This document shows, in pieces, positions 7,867 to 17,161 of a stretch of DNA of 64,000 bases. How positions within the stretch are numbered: position 1 is the first letter of the stretch; every line of letters begins with the position of its first letter. Made by a program: the position numbers and the translations under genes. Source of the DNA: an uncultured Selenomonadales bacterium (GTDB lineage Bacteria > Bacillota > Negativicutes > DSM-1736 > Dendrosporobacteraceae); contig CAMJML010000016.1 of assembly GCA_946407015.1 (NCBI GenBank), forward strand, positions 18,219 through 82,218. Reading direction: 5' to 3'. The notes under the pieces were generated by a model, which saw nothing but the letters and a program-made list of their open reading frames with translations, did no database searches and was not told the origin of the DNA.

Positions 7867-9954
7867 ATGCGAGGGCTGAAATTGCCGCAGGTGCAAGGGC
7901 AAGGGCTGAAATCAAGTATCAAAACGTATGTGTTAATTGGCCTGATTGGCATGATTAGTCTGTTCATGGCGGTACAAGTGATCTACAGTATCACGCAGTA
8001 TCAGACCAGCATGGAAAAGAAAGTCCAAGAGCAACTCAAAGCGCGGGCCGGGGAAATAACCAATAACTTAAATGCCCGGTTTGGCCAGATTGGCAAATAT
8101 ACCGAGCTTTTGGCCTACAACATTGAAGCGATGCCACGGTATGATTCGGAATTATTGCTTACGATGATTGAAAAATATATCGCCTCCGAACCTTTGGTGG
8201 TTGGAGGCGGCTTTTGGTTCGAACCGAATGTTTTTCGCAGCGATTTGCGCTACTACGGCCCCTACAAGTATAAAGACGGTCAAGGAAAAATTACTTTGAC
8301 CTGGGACTACAGTAATGCGGACTATGACTATTTTAAATACGATTGGTATAAAGCAGGTCTGGTAACAACCAATAAGGTGGTCTGGAGTCAGCCCTATGAG
8401 GATGCCGTGACCAATGTTGCCATGATTACCTCCACCAGTCCGATTAAGAAAAATGGCAAGGTCATTGGTGTGACAACCTTTGATATCGGCTTGAAGGAGT
8501 TTGAGGACTATATCCGAAGCCTAAAAATCGGTCAGAACGGCTATGCTTTTCTGGTTAGCGGTGAAGGCAACTATTTGGGGCACCGGGATACCGGAAAGAA
8601 TCTCAAGGTAAAAATCACTGAAGAGCAGGATGAAGCACTGAAGGCGCTCGGCAAAGAAATTACCCAGGCCACTGCGATAACATTGACACAAAGCAGCAGC
8701 TTCGGAGAGGATGACTTTATCGCGTTTGCACCGATTGGCGACACGGGAATGAAACTGGTGCTTGTTTATCCGGTGCAGGAAGCTTATCAGGAAGTCAAAC
8801 AGGTCCTTATAACGAATATCGGGATATTTCTGCTGTTGGTAGTGCTTATGGCCTTCATGATCAGCAAGGGCTTTAATAGCAGAATTGGTGTTCCGTTAAC
8901 ACAGTTAGTGCGGGATGCGGATCAAATTGCGCAAGGAAATCTCGCTTTAAAAGTCAAGATTTCCACCCAGGATGAAATTGGCAAGCTGGCCAGCAGCTTT
9001 AACAAGATGGCGGAAAACTTGCGTGACATGATCGAACAGGTCTTGCAGCTGGCCGAGCATGTTGCCGCGTCGGCCGAGCAGCTGACTGCCAATGCCGAAC
9101 AGTCGGCCCATGCCACTCAGGAGGTCGCCCAGGCTATTCAGCTGGTTTCCAGTGGAACCAACGAGCAAGTTCAGCAGCTAAGTGCGACGGTAAGCGGCGT
9201 TGAACAGGTTTCAACCGGTGCCCAGTTGGTCATGGAAAACGCCGATGCTGCCGCGATGACTGCCGAACAAACGGCCCGGACTGCTCACGAAGGCCGCAAG
9301 GCCGTCGCTGATGCCATTGATCAGATGACAAGCTTAGAATCAAGCATCCATCATACGGCGCAGGTTGTATCGCTGCTGGGAGAGCGCTCCAAGGAGATCG
9401 GACAGATCATTGATACCATCTCAGGCATAGCCGGACAGACCAATTTGCTGGCTTTAAATGCCGCCATTGAGGCGGCGAGGGCGGGAGAGCAGGGAAGAGG
9501 CTTTGCTGTTGTGGCGGAGGAAGTCCGGAAGCTGGCTGAACAGTCGCAAACGGCAGCCAAACAGATTACCGAACTGATTCAGGAGATCCAAAGCGAAACT
9601 CAGCAAGCTGTTCAGGCCATGCAGTCCGGTACCAGCGAGGTTAAATTGGGAGCTGAAGTGGTTCAGCGTGCCGGTGAGGATTTTACCGGAATCGTAACCC
9701 TTGTCGAGCAGGTAACCGCTCAAGTAAAAGCTATTTTGGCTTCATCACGGGATATGGCAGGAAAAAGCCGGCAAGTCGTAGGCCTGGTTGGCAACATTGA
9801 CCAAATTAGCAAAGAAAATTCCGATCAAGCCCAGAACGTATCAGCAGCAACCCAGGAACAATCTGCAGGCATGGCTGAGATTGCCCAGTCCAGTCAGGAT
9901 TTGGCCCAAAGGGCTCAGGAATTGCGGGAAATTGTCAGCCGGTTTCATATTTAA
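7867..9954 (+). CDS. Methyl-accepting chemotaxis protein with Cache sensor domain
   Basis: 695-residue chemoreceptor. TM1 spans about 21-43; the extracellular double-Cache domain about 45-305, with the typical [17 protein letters not shown] segment; TM2 about 313-337; and HAMP about 338-392. The long cytoplasmic coiled-coil carries the conserved hairpin tip ([19 protein letters not shown], near 520-540) that contacts CheA and CheW. Ligands of such Cache domains are often amino or organic acids, but the ligand cannot be read from the sequence. The ATG at 7867 follows AGGAGG at 7854-7859. It is a single gene behind a possible Pho-type promoter, which hints at phosphate starvation control. Confidence 0.95.
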   Translation: MRGLKLPQVQGQGLKSSIKTYVLIGLIGMISLFMAVQVIYSITQYQTSMEKKVQEQLKARAGEITNNLNARFGQIGKYTELLAYNIEAMPRYDSELLLTMIEKYIASEPLVVGGGFWFEPNVFRSDLRYYGPYKYKDGQGKITLTWDYSNADYDYFKYDWYKAGLVTTNKVVWSQPYEDAVTNVAMITSTSPIKKNGKVIGVTTFDIGLKEFEDYIRSLKIGQNGYAFLVSGEGNYLGHRDTGKNLKVKITEEQDEALKALGKEITQATAITLTQSSSFGEDDFIAFAPIGDTGMKLVLVYPVQEAYQEVKQVLITNIGIFLLLVVLMAFMISKGFNSRIGVPLTQLVRDADQIAQGNLALKVKISTQDEIGKLASSFNKMAENLRDMIEQVLQLAEHVAASAEQLTANAEQSAHATQEVAQAIQLVSSGTNEQVQQLSATVSGVEQVSTGAQLVMENADAAAMTAEQTARTAHEGRKAVADAIDQMTSLESSIHHTAQVVSLLGERSKEIGQIIDTISGIAGQTNLLALNAAIEAARAGEQGRGFAVVAEEVRKLAEQSQTAAKQITELIQEIQSETQQAVQAMQSGTSEVKLGAEVVQRAGEDFTGIVTLVEQVTAQVKAILASSRDMAGKSRQVVGLVGNIDQISKENSDQAQNVSAATQEQSAGMAEIAQSSQDLAQRAQELREIVSRFHI

Positions 9955-10050
9955 ACTAGAGGAAGCGGCGCTCCATCAGGGGTGCCGCCTAAATTTCTGC
10001 CGATGGATGAAACCCAGGCTTTACAAATCCAGCTGGAAAAATTATCATAT

Positions 10051-10072
10051 AATTAGTTAGAGCTAACTAATT
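10051..10072. promoter_or_regulatory. Palindromic operator 1 (probable MarR site)
   Basis: AATTAGTTAG and CTAACTAATT form a perfect 10-2-10 palindrome that overlaps a TATAAT at 10048-10053. The same half-sites occur again at 11686-11711. The intervening operon encodes a MarR regulator, the likely binder. Confidence 0.75.
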
Positions 10073-10086
10073 AGGGAGGGGGAACT

Positions 10087-11211
10087 TTGAACCGGAAGCA
10101 GTTTTTGACTGGTTGCTTAACCGGTGCTGTGGCAGCCGGTTGCAGCGCATGGGGATATTCCTGGCTTGCAAAGCCAGAGGAGCATGTGCCGAGAAATACG
10201 GTAGGCTTACAGCCTGTTAAAGATTTCAATCAAGTGGAAACGGAAATCCTTTATCTGGCGTCATTAGCACCAAGCGGACATAATGCTCAGCCCTGGGTGA
10301 TTACTGTAAATAGCCACAACCATTGGATGATTGGGTCGGATAGAAGCCGGTGGCTGCCTGTGGTGGATCCTGAGAACCGAGAGTTAGTCTTATCAATTGG
10401 CGCATTTTGCGAAAATCTGGCCGCTGCGGCCAATAGCTATGGCTATGCTGCCGAATTTAACCCTGTGGGAAGCAATGGTTTTAGTACCCAGCTGGTGGAA
10501 GTCTGCCTCAGCAAAAGCCGGGAAAACATTGGCTCTGACCAAGCTCTCAGGGGCCGCAGAACCATCCGGAAGCAAATACTGGCGAACCCCATCGGGGATG
10601 AAGACCTTCGCTATTTAATGGGCAGTCAGTCTGATGGGATGACTTTTCATCCTGCACAATCCCGTGAAGGGATTTATTTGCGTCAAGCCACCTTAGCAGC
10701 CAATGAAGCTCAGCTTGCCAGTGATGCGGCTCAGGCTGAACTGGCCGAATGGATTCGCTGGAAAGCTGAGGAGGCCAAGGAACATGGCACCGGCCTTACT
10801 CCTGAAAGCATGGAAATGTCAGGTGTCATACGCTGGCTTGCCAAAAACTTCTTAACGAAAAAGGACGTAATGGAAAATACCTTTCGGAAAGAAACTTTAA
10901 AACTGGTTAGGGAACAGGTCGAAAATTGTGCCGGATGGCTCCTTGTGCGCAGCGCCGGTCAAGGGCTTGCGAGTTTGCTGCAGGCAGGCAGAGTGCTTGA
11001 GGCGGCCTGGCTGAGGGCTTTTGAAAAGTCCATTGCCTTTCACCCCATGACGCAAATTCTGGAGGAGCCTGCGCTAAAATCCGCATTGGCACGGGAGTTT
11101 GAAGACAAAAATATCCAATTTATTATCAGGGTAGGGTATGTTCGCCAATATCCGCAGCCGGTCAGTATTCGCCTGCCGCTGGACCGGATGATCAAAAGTA
11201 GCCAGCCCTAG
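10087..11211 (+). CDS. Acg-type nitroreductase-fold FMN oxidoreductase
   Basis: 374-residue protein of the nitroreductase superfamily. The FMN-contact segment LAPSGHNAQPW (about residues 58-68) and two duplicated nitroreductase-like halves match the Acg family of FMN-binding proteins. The N-terminus (residues 1-28) is a hydrophobic export or anchor segment ending near AAGC, so the protein may be exported or a lipoprotein; a true twin-arginine motif is absent. It starts with TTG at 10087 behind AGGGAGG. It forms an operon with the MarR gene 18 bases downstream, with an operator over its promoter. Reduction of a toxic aromatic or quinone compound under MarR control is a plausible role. Confidence 0.75.
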   Translation: MNRKQFLTGCLTGAVAAGCSAWGYSWLAKPEEHVPRNTVGLQPVKDFNQVETEILYLASLAPSGHNAQPWVITVNSHNHWMIGSDRSRWLPVVDPENRELVLSIGAFCENLAAAANSYGYAAEFNPVGSNGFSTQLVEVCLSKSRENIGSDQALRGRRTIRKQILANPIGDEDLRYLMGSQSDGMTFHPAQSREGIYLRQATLAANEAQLASDAAQAELAEWIRWKAEEAKEHGTGLTPESMEMSGVIRWLAKNFLTKKDVMENTFRKETLKLVREQVENCAGWLLVRSAGQGLASLLQAGRVLEAAWLRAFEKSIAFHPMTQILEEPALKSALAREFEDKNIQFIIRVGYVRQYPQPVSIRLPLDRMIKSSQP

Positions 11212-11229
11212 ATGCTTTACAGGAGGAAT

Positions 11230-11673
11230 ATGGTGGAAACAGAAGCACTGATTGTTCAATATATTGACCGGCTTTCAGAATCCATGCGGCATTCGATGCG
11301 CCGGTATAAAGAGGAAAACACCGGCAGTGAACTATTTAATCTGACCATTACGCAATTACATTACCTTCATGCCATTCATGAGCTCAATGGTCCCACGTTT
11401 AAACAACTTGTTGATAAATTTCAGGTTCAAAAGTCTACCGTTACCGATATTGTAAACCGGCTGGTTAAGCGTAACTTAGTGTTTAAGCAGCAATCCCAGG
11501 AGGATTTACGTGCTTTCCATGTTTATTTGACAGATAAAGGGTTAGGTTTATTAGCGATCGAAAATCAGGGGTACTTTTATTTTGCCCACAAGATGACCCG
11601 GTGTCTCAATGAGCAGGAGAAGGAACAGTTCACAACATTATTAAAGAAAATTGTACGCGATATTGAAAAATAA
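11230..11673 (+). CDS. MarR family transcriptional regulator
   Basis: About 147-residue winged-helix repressor. The recognition-helix region (GPTFKQLVDKFQVQKSTVTDIVNRLVKRNLV, here given as its span, residues about 50-80) is typical MarR. AGGAGG at 11221-11226 is very close to the ATG at 11230; the GTG at 11233 may be the true start. The two identical half-site palindromes at 10051 and 11686 flank this gene and its partner, so it probably represses both the nitroreductase operon and the secreted protein at 11732, with release by a small ligand. Confidence 0.9.
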   Translation: MVETEALIVQYIDRLSESMRHSMRRYKEENTGSELFNLTITQLHYLHAIHELNGPTFKQLVDKFQVQKSTVTDIVNRLVKRNLVFKQQSQEDLRAFHVYLTDKGLGLLAIENQGYFYFAHKMTRCLNEQEKEQFTTLLKKIVRDIEK

Positions 11674-11685
11674 AAAAATTTCAGC

Positions 11686-11711
11686 AATTAGTTAGTTTAG
11701 ACTAACTAATT
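11686..11711. promoter_or_regulatory. Palindromic operator 2 (probable MarR site)
   Basis: AATTAGTTAGT and ACTAACTAATT form a perfect 11-4-11 palindrome with the same half-sites as operator 1 but four bases more between them. It lies 20 bases before the start of the secreted protein gene. Confidence 0.75.
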
Positions 11712-11731
11712 AAAAGAGGAGGAAGAATCAG

Positions 11732-12250
11732 ATGAGAGTCAAAAAAATAATCGCAACGCTTTGGAGCCTGTTTTTATTAGCAGCCGTCAGCATGAGCCAT
11801 AATTTTGTGCTTGCCCAAGGTACGCCCATCCGGGTTGAAGCTATCGAGAATATTAGCTCACAGCATCATCACTTGCATGACCGCGTGCCTTTTAAAACCG
11901 TGACCGACCTATGGGTAGACGATAGGGTCATGATTCCGGCCGGTACTGTTGTTGAGGCAGTCATTACAAAGCTAAAAAGGTCCGGAGCCTGGGACCAAGA
12001 CGGTGAACTCGAAGTCACTTTTTCTTCAATAACAGCCAGTGACGGACGAATATTAGCCATGACCGGCACGTTGGCAAAGCGCGGCGGAAAGCCTAATTTC
12101 CTGATTCGCTATTCGCTTGGCGGTGTTTTTGTCAAAGGGAAGGCGGCTGTGATCCAAGCCGGTGAGCAAGCTGAGGTACAAATAGCAGCCGATACTCCAG
12201 TACATATCGCTGCTAAGTCTGAAACAGACTCAGTGAATAAAGAAAAATAA
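11732..12250 (+). CDS. Secreted protein of unknown function
   Basis: 172 residues with a clear signal peptide (about 1-29, ending LAQG) and a mature beta-rich domain with the segments IPAGTVVEAVITKLKRSG and DGELEVTFSSI. I do not recognise a named family. Its placement behind a MarR-type operator identical in half-sites to the one before the nitroreductase suggests joint induction, possibly an envelope response to the same compound. The ATG has AGAGGAGG upstream. A bidirectional hairpin follows immediately after the stop. Confidence 0.75.
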   Translation: MRVKKIIATLWSLFLLAAVSMSHNFVLAQGTPIRVEAIENISSQHHHLHDRVPFKTVTDLWVDDRVMIPAGTVVEAVITKLKRSGAWDQDGELEVTFSSITASDGRILAMTGTLAKRGGKPNFLIRYSLGGVFVKGKAAVIQAGEQAEVQIAADTPVHIAAKSETDSVNKEK

Positions 12251-12276
12251 ATCCCTGATTCGAACGAATCAGGGAT
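12251..12276 (-). terminator. Terminator hairpin between convergent genes
   Basis: Perfect 12-base arms ATCCCTGATTCG / CGAATCAGGGAT. On the minus strand the hairpin is followed by TTATTTTTC, so it chiefly serves the GDYXXLXY gene. Confidence 0.8.
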
Positions 12277-12286
12277 CAGGATTGAA

Positions 12287-12841
12287 TTACTTTTTGGGCA
12301 GATTTGGGTGCTGCAGAAATTCTGACAGGGGTTGGTTATTGATATAAAGCTGCTCAATAACCCCATAACCATCTTTGAGACGAACGGCAGCCACCGCGGT
12401 TGTACCGGCATGCTCACGATAAGCGGTTTCTGCGGCTGTGGTCAGATCTTCAGGCAGATAATAGCGTTTAAACGGAAGCTCAACCTGGATGATGTCATCC
12501 TGGACAGAACTGATTTTCACTTGAATGTAGGCACTGTGGGGAGGTACGGCGCGGCTGATGCCGCGAATATAAGCATGGTTTTGGCTGTCCCGGTCAATCC
12601 AGGCATAGGCGGTCTGACCATAAAGCCATGCCGTATTGTCAAGACGGGGGCCAGCCGCTTGCTGAAAGCGCAAATCCATGTAGCGCCCCTTGAAGGCATC
12701 GTAAGGATCAACAGGGGCGGTTTGCCAATAGAATTTTTCCCCGGTTTGCAGGATGTTTTCCCAGTGCCAGGCCATATAAAGGGGAACTGACAATTGCAGG
12801 ATGGCAATCACGATCAATAACAGCATACGTGCTTGTTTCAT
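12287..12841 (-). CDS. GDYXXLXY-family membrane-anchored protein
   Basis: 184-residue protein with one N-terminal membrane segment (about 5-24) and an external domain containing the family segment DPYDAFKGRYMDLRF near residue 46; the usual GDY is KGRYMDLRF here. Such proteins are almost always encoded directly after a DUF2157 membrane protein, as here. The start codon overlaps the DUF2157 stop by four bases. No biochemical role is established for the pair. Confidence 0.8.
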   Translation of the reverse strand: MKQARMLLLIVIAILQLSVPLYMAWHWENILQTGEKFYWQTAPVDPYDAFKGRYMDLRFQQAAGPRLDNTAWLYGQTAYAWIDRDSQNHAYIRGISRAVPPHSAYIQVKISSVQDDIIQVELPFKRYYLPEDLTTAAETAYREHAGTTAVAAVRLKDGYGVIEQLYINNQPLSEFLQHPNLPKK

Positions 12842-14133
12842 GTTCCACCTCCGCCTTTACGCCGTACCATATAGAGATTAGCTCCCAAAAAGGCAAGGCC
12901 CAGCAGCATAAAGACCAGCCCACGGATGATAAAGCTGAAATGGATATCCAGGAAGCGGGCGGCAATGACTGCTGCCAGCAGCAGCATTCCGGTATTCACC
13001 AGCCCCAACTGCTGCCGGTGAACTCCGGTACGGATGGTACGGAGACTGATATAAAGAAAAAAGAGATTGACTAAAATAGTAGCCGCCATCCCGCTAAGGT
13101 CAACCAGATTGAGCAGATAGCCGCCGGCAACGATGAAAGGGGCGAATAAGACCGGCAGGTCCTGCCAGCCACAACGGCGGACAAACTGGTTTTGAGCAGA
13201 TAGCAGCAGAAGCAGGACGATCGTGACTAAGCTGGTTTCAGGCATGGAAGGGGAAAAACGAACATCAAGCTGATCCCAGAAGCTGTTGAAGGTCAGCAGG
13301 AACAGTAATCCGGTACTTCCGGCTAAACCGATGAAACGAAAAGGCATTGACCAGCCTTCCTTGCCGGTATAAAACCATAACCGGCCCATTAAAGCATTGC
13401 ATGTAAATAAGGCGCTGTAAATCAACAGACTGAACTGGTTGATGAAGCGGCTGAATAGGGCTGTAAAAGCAATATAAAAACAAAGGTTGGCGACCCAGCA
13501 GGTAATGACCGTGGTATTGGCATAGCGCTCCAGCTTGATTAACCGGTAGTAATGAGGTATGACCAGCCCCAATAGCAGCAGCAGCCAGGACCACTGCGAT
13601 TCAAGGCTGAAAGAGCTGCCGGTGGTCCAGGCCGTCAGCCCAAGGGTATAAAAAATACCGACACTGCGCGAGCTTAAGAGATAAATGACCGGTAAAGACA
13701 AGAGCAGCCAAGTACGCAAAAACGCATCAGTATCTTCGGTCAGGTGATAAGTTTGCCCGACCAAAGCCATTGATGCGCCAATCATCAGAAATTGAAAAGT
13801 GCCGGCTGATTCACGCCAGACAAGACTGTCTTGTTTCTTATACAGGGTTAGGCCTGAAATGATTTGCGAGAGCAGCAATAATGCAACTGCAATCAGCAAA
13901 CGGGTGATTTCAGACAGGCTTTCCCAATTGTGCGCCAAAATCAAAATAACTCCTAAGCCTACCAGAATGACGCCAATCACTCCGAAGATCAGAAGCACAG
14001 TGCGTGTTCCCAGTGTAGATTCCGGTACTCCATAATGGCGTCTTAAATTTTCAGCCGCTTCAGGAGTTAAAATGCCTTTGCTGACCAGGTCAGGCAGTTC
14101 GCGGTATAACCATTCAACGGCTTTTTTGCTCAT
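12838..14133 (-). CDS. DUF2157 multipass membrane protein
   Basis: About 431 residues. The N-terminal soluble helix pair (KKAVEWLYRELPDL..GILTPEAAENL) is the DUF2157 opening, followed by roughly twelve hydrophobic helices and a short basic tail. The ATG at 14133 has AGGAG 8 bases upstream; the in-frame TTG at 14139 overlaps the spacing region. The gene is translationally coupled to the GDYXXLXY partner. Function unknown; the pair is presumed to form a membrane complex. Confidence 0.82.
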   Translation of the reverse strand: MSKKAVEWLYRELPDLVSKGILTPEAAENLRRHYGVPESTLGTRTVLLIFGVIGVILVGLGVILILAHNWESLSEITRLLIAVALLLLSQIISGLTLYKKQDSLVWRESAGTFQFLMIGASMALVGQTYHLTEDTDAFLRTWLLLSLPVIYLLSSRSVGIFYTLGLTAWTTGSSFSLESQWSWLLLLLGLVIPHYYRLIKLERYANTTVITCWVANLCFYIAFTALFSRFINQFSLLIYSALFTCNALMGRLWFYTGKEGWSMPFRFIGLAGSTGLLFLLTFNSFWDQLDVRFSPSMPETSLVTIVLLLLLSAQNQFVRRCGWQDLPVLFAPFIVAGGYLLNLVDLSGMAATILVNLFFLYISLRTIRTGVHRQQLGLVNTGMLLLAAVIAARFLDIHFSFIIRGLVFMLLGLAFLGANLYMVRRKGGGGT

Positions 14134-14207
14134 AGGCAATTCTCCTAATAGATTTTTTCAACTCTAGTATAATGCTAAATGGCAAAAAAGACCAGTATGT
14201 TGTTTGA

Positions 14208-14882
14208 TTAGCAGAAATTAAGGATAAAAACCGACAGGCCGGTCATGACCATCACCGCAGCATAATCTCTAGCTGTCAAGACGACCCGGCTGCGGAAACT
14301 ACTCATTCGGCGGTTGGCAAAACCTCGTAATTCCAGACTTAAGGCCATGGTTTCCGACCGGCTGACTGCTTTCAGGACCAGCGGTTTTAAAATGGCTGCA
14401 TAGGCGGTCAGCCGTTTCAGCGGGTTGCCTTGTGACCGGTAACCGCGGCAGGCTTGTGCTTCCTGGATGGCTTTGCTTTCATTTAAAAAATCAGGGATAA
14501 AGCGAAGAGCAGCAGTCAGCATGAAGGCATACTCATGAGGAACACGGCATTGGGACACCAGCGCAATGGATAAATCCTGCATGCGGGTTGTTGCCAGCAG
14601 AATGAAAAAAACCAGGGTCATGGCAGTCATTTTCAGTGCGGTGGTGATGGCAAGCGTAGTATCACCACTTAGGGCAAGCTGTATTCCTGCCAGCAGTGCA
14701 GCAAACAGCAATAGGCTGGCAATCCCTTTATAGACGGTTGCCCGTACCTGTGAGGCAACCAATAACAGCAGCTGGCCGGCAATCAGCAAGCCTAAAGCAG
14801 TCATCGACTGCAGCATAATCGACCATAAAGTAATGAACAGGGTGAGTAATAACTTTGTCAGTGGGGCAAACTTTTGCATCAT
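14208..14882 (-). CDS. ECF transporter T component (EcfT), tryptophan operon
   Basis: 224-residue membrane protein of the EcfT/CbiQ family. It holds the two coupling helices that contact the ATPases, with the conserved short motifs ACRGYRSQG and LELRGF. In energy-coupling factor transporters this subunit links the ATPase pair to the substrate-binding S component. Its start overlaps the upstream ATPase stop by four bases. It is the last gene of the T-box-controlled operon of S, A, A and T components, a self-contained group I arrangement. Confidence 0.9.
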   Translation of the reverse strand: MMQKFAPLTKLLLTLFITLWSIMLQSMTALGLLIAGQLLLLVASQVRATVYKGIASLLLFAALLAGIQLALSGDTTLAITTALKMTAMTLVFFILLATTRMQDLSIALVSQCRVPHEYAFMLTAALRFIPDFLNESKAIQEAQACRGYRSQGNPLKRLTAYAAILKPLVLKAVSRSETMALSLELRGFANRRMSSFRSRVVLTARDYAAVMVMTGLSVFILNFC

Positions 14883-15694
14883 GGTTTTCTCCTTAACTTC
14901 TGGCTCAGTTCACGGATGAGTGGCTCCATCAGGCAAGTTTGCCGGATGCCGAAGGCGGCAACAGACCGGGAGATGGTGAAGGCCGACGGTGCCGATAATC
15001 CCCAGGCGGCAAGGTCTTCATGCTGAAATAACTCCGCTGGGGACCCATCAAAACCTTTGCGGCCATGATCCATGACGATAACCCGCTGGGCATGGTGGGC
15101 TAGAATTTCCATATCATGTGTAATGAGGAGAATGGTTTTCCCCTGAGCATGCAGTTTGTTTAGTAAAGCAAGCAGTTTTTGGCATTCCTGGGCGTCCTGG
15201 CCGCTGGTCGGCTCATCGAGAATGAGCAGGGCAGGCTGCATCGCCAAAGCCGAGGCGATGGCCAGCCGCTGTTTCTGGCCACGGGAGAGCGTGCTGGGAT
15301 AAGCGCCGGCAAGTGCCGAAAGGCCTGTTACGGCCAGGGCTTCCTGCGTGTAAGCCTGGATTTGCTCCGGACTGTAGCCTAACTGCTCCGGTCCGTAACT
15401 TACTTCGCTGAAAACAGTATCCCGGAAGATTTGGCGGTCCGGGTTTTGAAAAACATAACCGATGTGATGGGCCATATCGGCTGGCGAATACGGCTTTGTA
15501 CTGGTTCCATGCAGCAGAATGTCGCCGCTTGTTGGCTTTCTTAGGGCCATCAGCAAACGCGTTAAGGTGGTTTTGCCACTGCCGTTTCGTCCGGCTATGG
15601 CTAAAAACTCACCGGCATGAATGGTGAGAGAAACCTGTTGAATTGCCTGAGTCTGGGCTTTATAACTAAAATCGACTGAACAACATTCAAGCAT
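14879..15694 (-). CDS. ECF transporter ATPase (second)
   Basis: 271-residue ABC ATPase. Walker A GRNGSGKTT (about 35-43), Q-loop YVFQNPDRQIF, signature LSRGQKQRLA, Walker B LLILDEPTSG and the His-loop THDME are all intact. The C-terminal extension is typical of EcfA. Eight bases overlap with the upstream ATPase gene. It should pair with that ATPase to power the TrpP-like S component. Confidence 0.92.
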   Translation of the reverse strand: MLECCSVDFSYKAQTQAIQQVSLTIHAGEFLAIAGRNGSGKTTLTRLLMALRKPTSGDILLHGTSTKPYSPADMAHHIGYVFQNPDRQIFRDTVFSEVSYGPEQLGYSPEQIQAYTQEALAVTGLSALAGAYPSTLSRGQKQRLAIASALAMQPALLILDEPTSGQDAQECQKLLALLNKLHAQGKTILLITHDMEILAHHAQRVIVMDHGRKGFDGSPAELFQHEDLAAWGLSAPSAFTISRSVAAFGIRQTCLMEPLIRELSQKLRRKP

Positions 15695-16550
15695 AGTGCC
15701 GGGCCTCCTTAGCCAAAACGGCCATTAGTTCGTCAATTGCCTCCTGCTCATTGCGCCAGGCAGCCAGTTTGCAGCCGGTTTGCGCCTCCAGGGACAGCTT
15801 GAGCTGCCAGAGGGGCGGCAGGGCTTCGGGGGTAATGGACTTGGTCCACATGGTGGTCAGTACAGTTTCAGGGGAACCGGCTTGCACGACTTTTCCCTGA
15901 TCAAGCAGGATAAATTGATCGGCATAGGGCAAAAGCTGGGTGATATTGTGTTCGACCACCAGAATGGTCAGTCCGCGTTGCTTGTTAAGGGCTCCCAATA
16001 ACTGATACAAGGTCGCGGTCCCTTCAGGATCAAGCGCTGAAGAGGGTTCATCCAGTACCAGAACGGATGGATTGGCGGCGAGGACGCTGCCGATGGCCAA
16101 GCGTTGCTTTTGACCGCCGGACAAGGATGCCACCTCCGCTTTTTCATAGCCGGTCAGCCCTACTGCGGCCAATGTTTCGCGTGTACAGCGGGCAATGTCG
16201 GCTTCGGACATTCCCTGGTTTTCCAGGCTGAACGCAATTTCCTCTTCGACCGTCATGGTGACCAGTTGAATCTCATAATCTTGCAGGACACTGCCAACGG
16301 TGCACGCCAGCTCCGGCATACTGCTATCCGTGGTGACAGTGCCTCCCACCGTGACGGTGCCTGATAAACTGCCGCCAAAATAATGGGGAATGGCTCCGGC
16401 TACAGCCAGGCACAGGGAAGTTTTGCCGGCTCCGCTTGGTCCCAGCAAAGCCGTGAAAGAGCCGCTTTCGACATGAAGGGTAATATGATCTAGGACTTTA
16501 TGCGGATGCTGGTAGGCATAACTAAAGTTTTGAACTGTGATCGCTGACAT
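15687..16550 (-). CDS. ECF transporter ATPase (first)
   Basis: 287-residue ABC ATPase with Walker A GPSGAGKTS, signature [10 protein letters not shown], Walker B VLVLDEPSSALD and His-loop VEHNI. The start at 16550 (MSAITVQNF) has AAAGGA 8 bases upstream; the longer open frame lies inside the preceding S-component gene. The true overlap with that gene is 29 bases. It belongs to the Trp T-box operon. Confidence 0.92.
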   Translation of the reverse strand: MSAITVQNFSYAYQHPHKVLDHITLHVESGSFTALLGPSGAGKTSLCLAVAGAIPHYFGGSLSGTVTVGGTVTTDSSMPELACTVGSVLQDYEIQLVTMTVEEEIAFSLENQGMSEADIARCTRETLAAVGLTGYEKAEVASLSGGQKQRLAIGSVLAANPSVLVLDEPSSALDPEGTATLYQLLGALNKQRGLTILVVEHNITQLLPYADQFILLDQGKVVQAGSPETVLTTMWTKSITPEALPPLWQLKLSLEAQTGCKLAAWRNEQEAIDELMAVLAKEARHYA

Positions 16551-17118
16551 GGTGGGATTCCTTTCCGTCAAATAGCTTTTTAGCAGGGAAATAAAGCAGC
16601 TGTGTGATAATCGCATTAATGGAGGCTACCGTAAAAACAACCGGCATCATGGCATATAAGTAAACGGACATGGGTAGGGATAACACAATCTTTAAGGTGG
16701 TAATAAACGTCAGGCCACTGGCCACGGTGGTTATAAAGCCGGTAAGGGCGGGCTTTATATTGAGTTTCCCGAAGGAGACATTGGCCAGCGCGCATACTAG
16801 CAAAGCGCACACAACAGCACCAACCGGCTCGCTGAGCAGGTTTCCGTAAGGGAAAGCCGATTTGGAAGTAGGGATATTGATAGCCGCAGCAACCAGGCCA
16901 ATACCGAAAGACTGGCCAATACTCGGTTTGGTTAAATTAATCGCAATGCAATACATGGCAATGGTCCAGTTAGGTGTAATTCCACCGATGCTGGGGCTTA
17001 CCAAATGCAAAATAGCCCCTATGGCCAATAACAGGGTGGTAATGGTGACCCAACGATAAGAACCACCTTTGGTTTTTTCGTACACTTTCAGTTCACTTGA
17101 CTGATTTTCGGTTTTCAT
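16522..17118 (-). CDS. TrpP-like ECF S component, probable tryptophan transporter
   Basis: 198-residue membrane protein with five to six helices. The first helix region (LLLAIGAILHLVSPSIGG) and ITPNWTIAM resemble the TrpP/YhaG tryptophan transporter family of Firmicutes. The ATG at 17118 follows GGGAGG. Directly upstream lies a T-box leader whose specifier codon reads TGG (Trp). The ATPases and T component follow in the same operon, so this S component has a dedicated energising module. The tryptophan assignment rests on the T-box codon plus family resemblance, two independent lines. Confidence 0.82.
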   Translation of the reverse strand: MKTENQSSELKVYEKTKGGSYRWVTITTLLLAIGAILHLVSPSIGGITPNWTIAMYCIAINLTKPSIGQSFGIGLVAAAINIPTSKSAFPYGNLLSEPVGAVVCALLVCALANVSFGKLNIKPALTGFITTVASGLTFITTLKIVLSLPMSVYLYAMMPVVFTVASINAIITQLLYFPAKKLFDGKESHHVSDHSSKL

Positions 17119-17161
17119 GAGACATTCCTCCCTGATGTTTATAATAAAAAGTTAAAAATAA

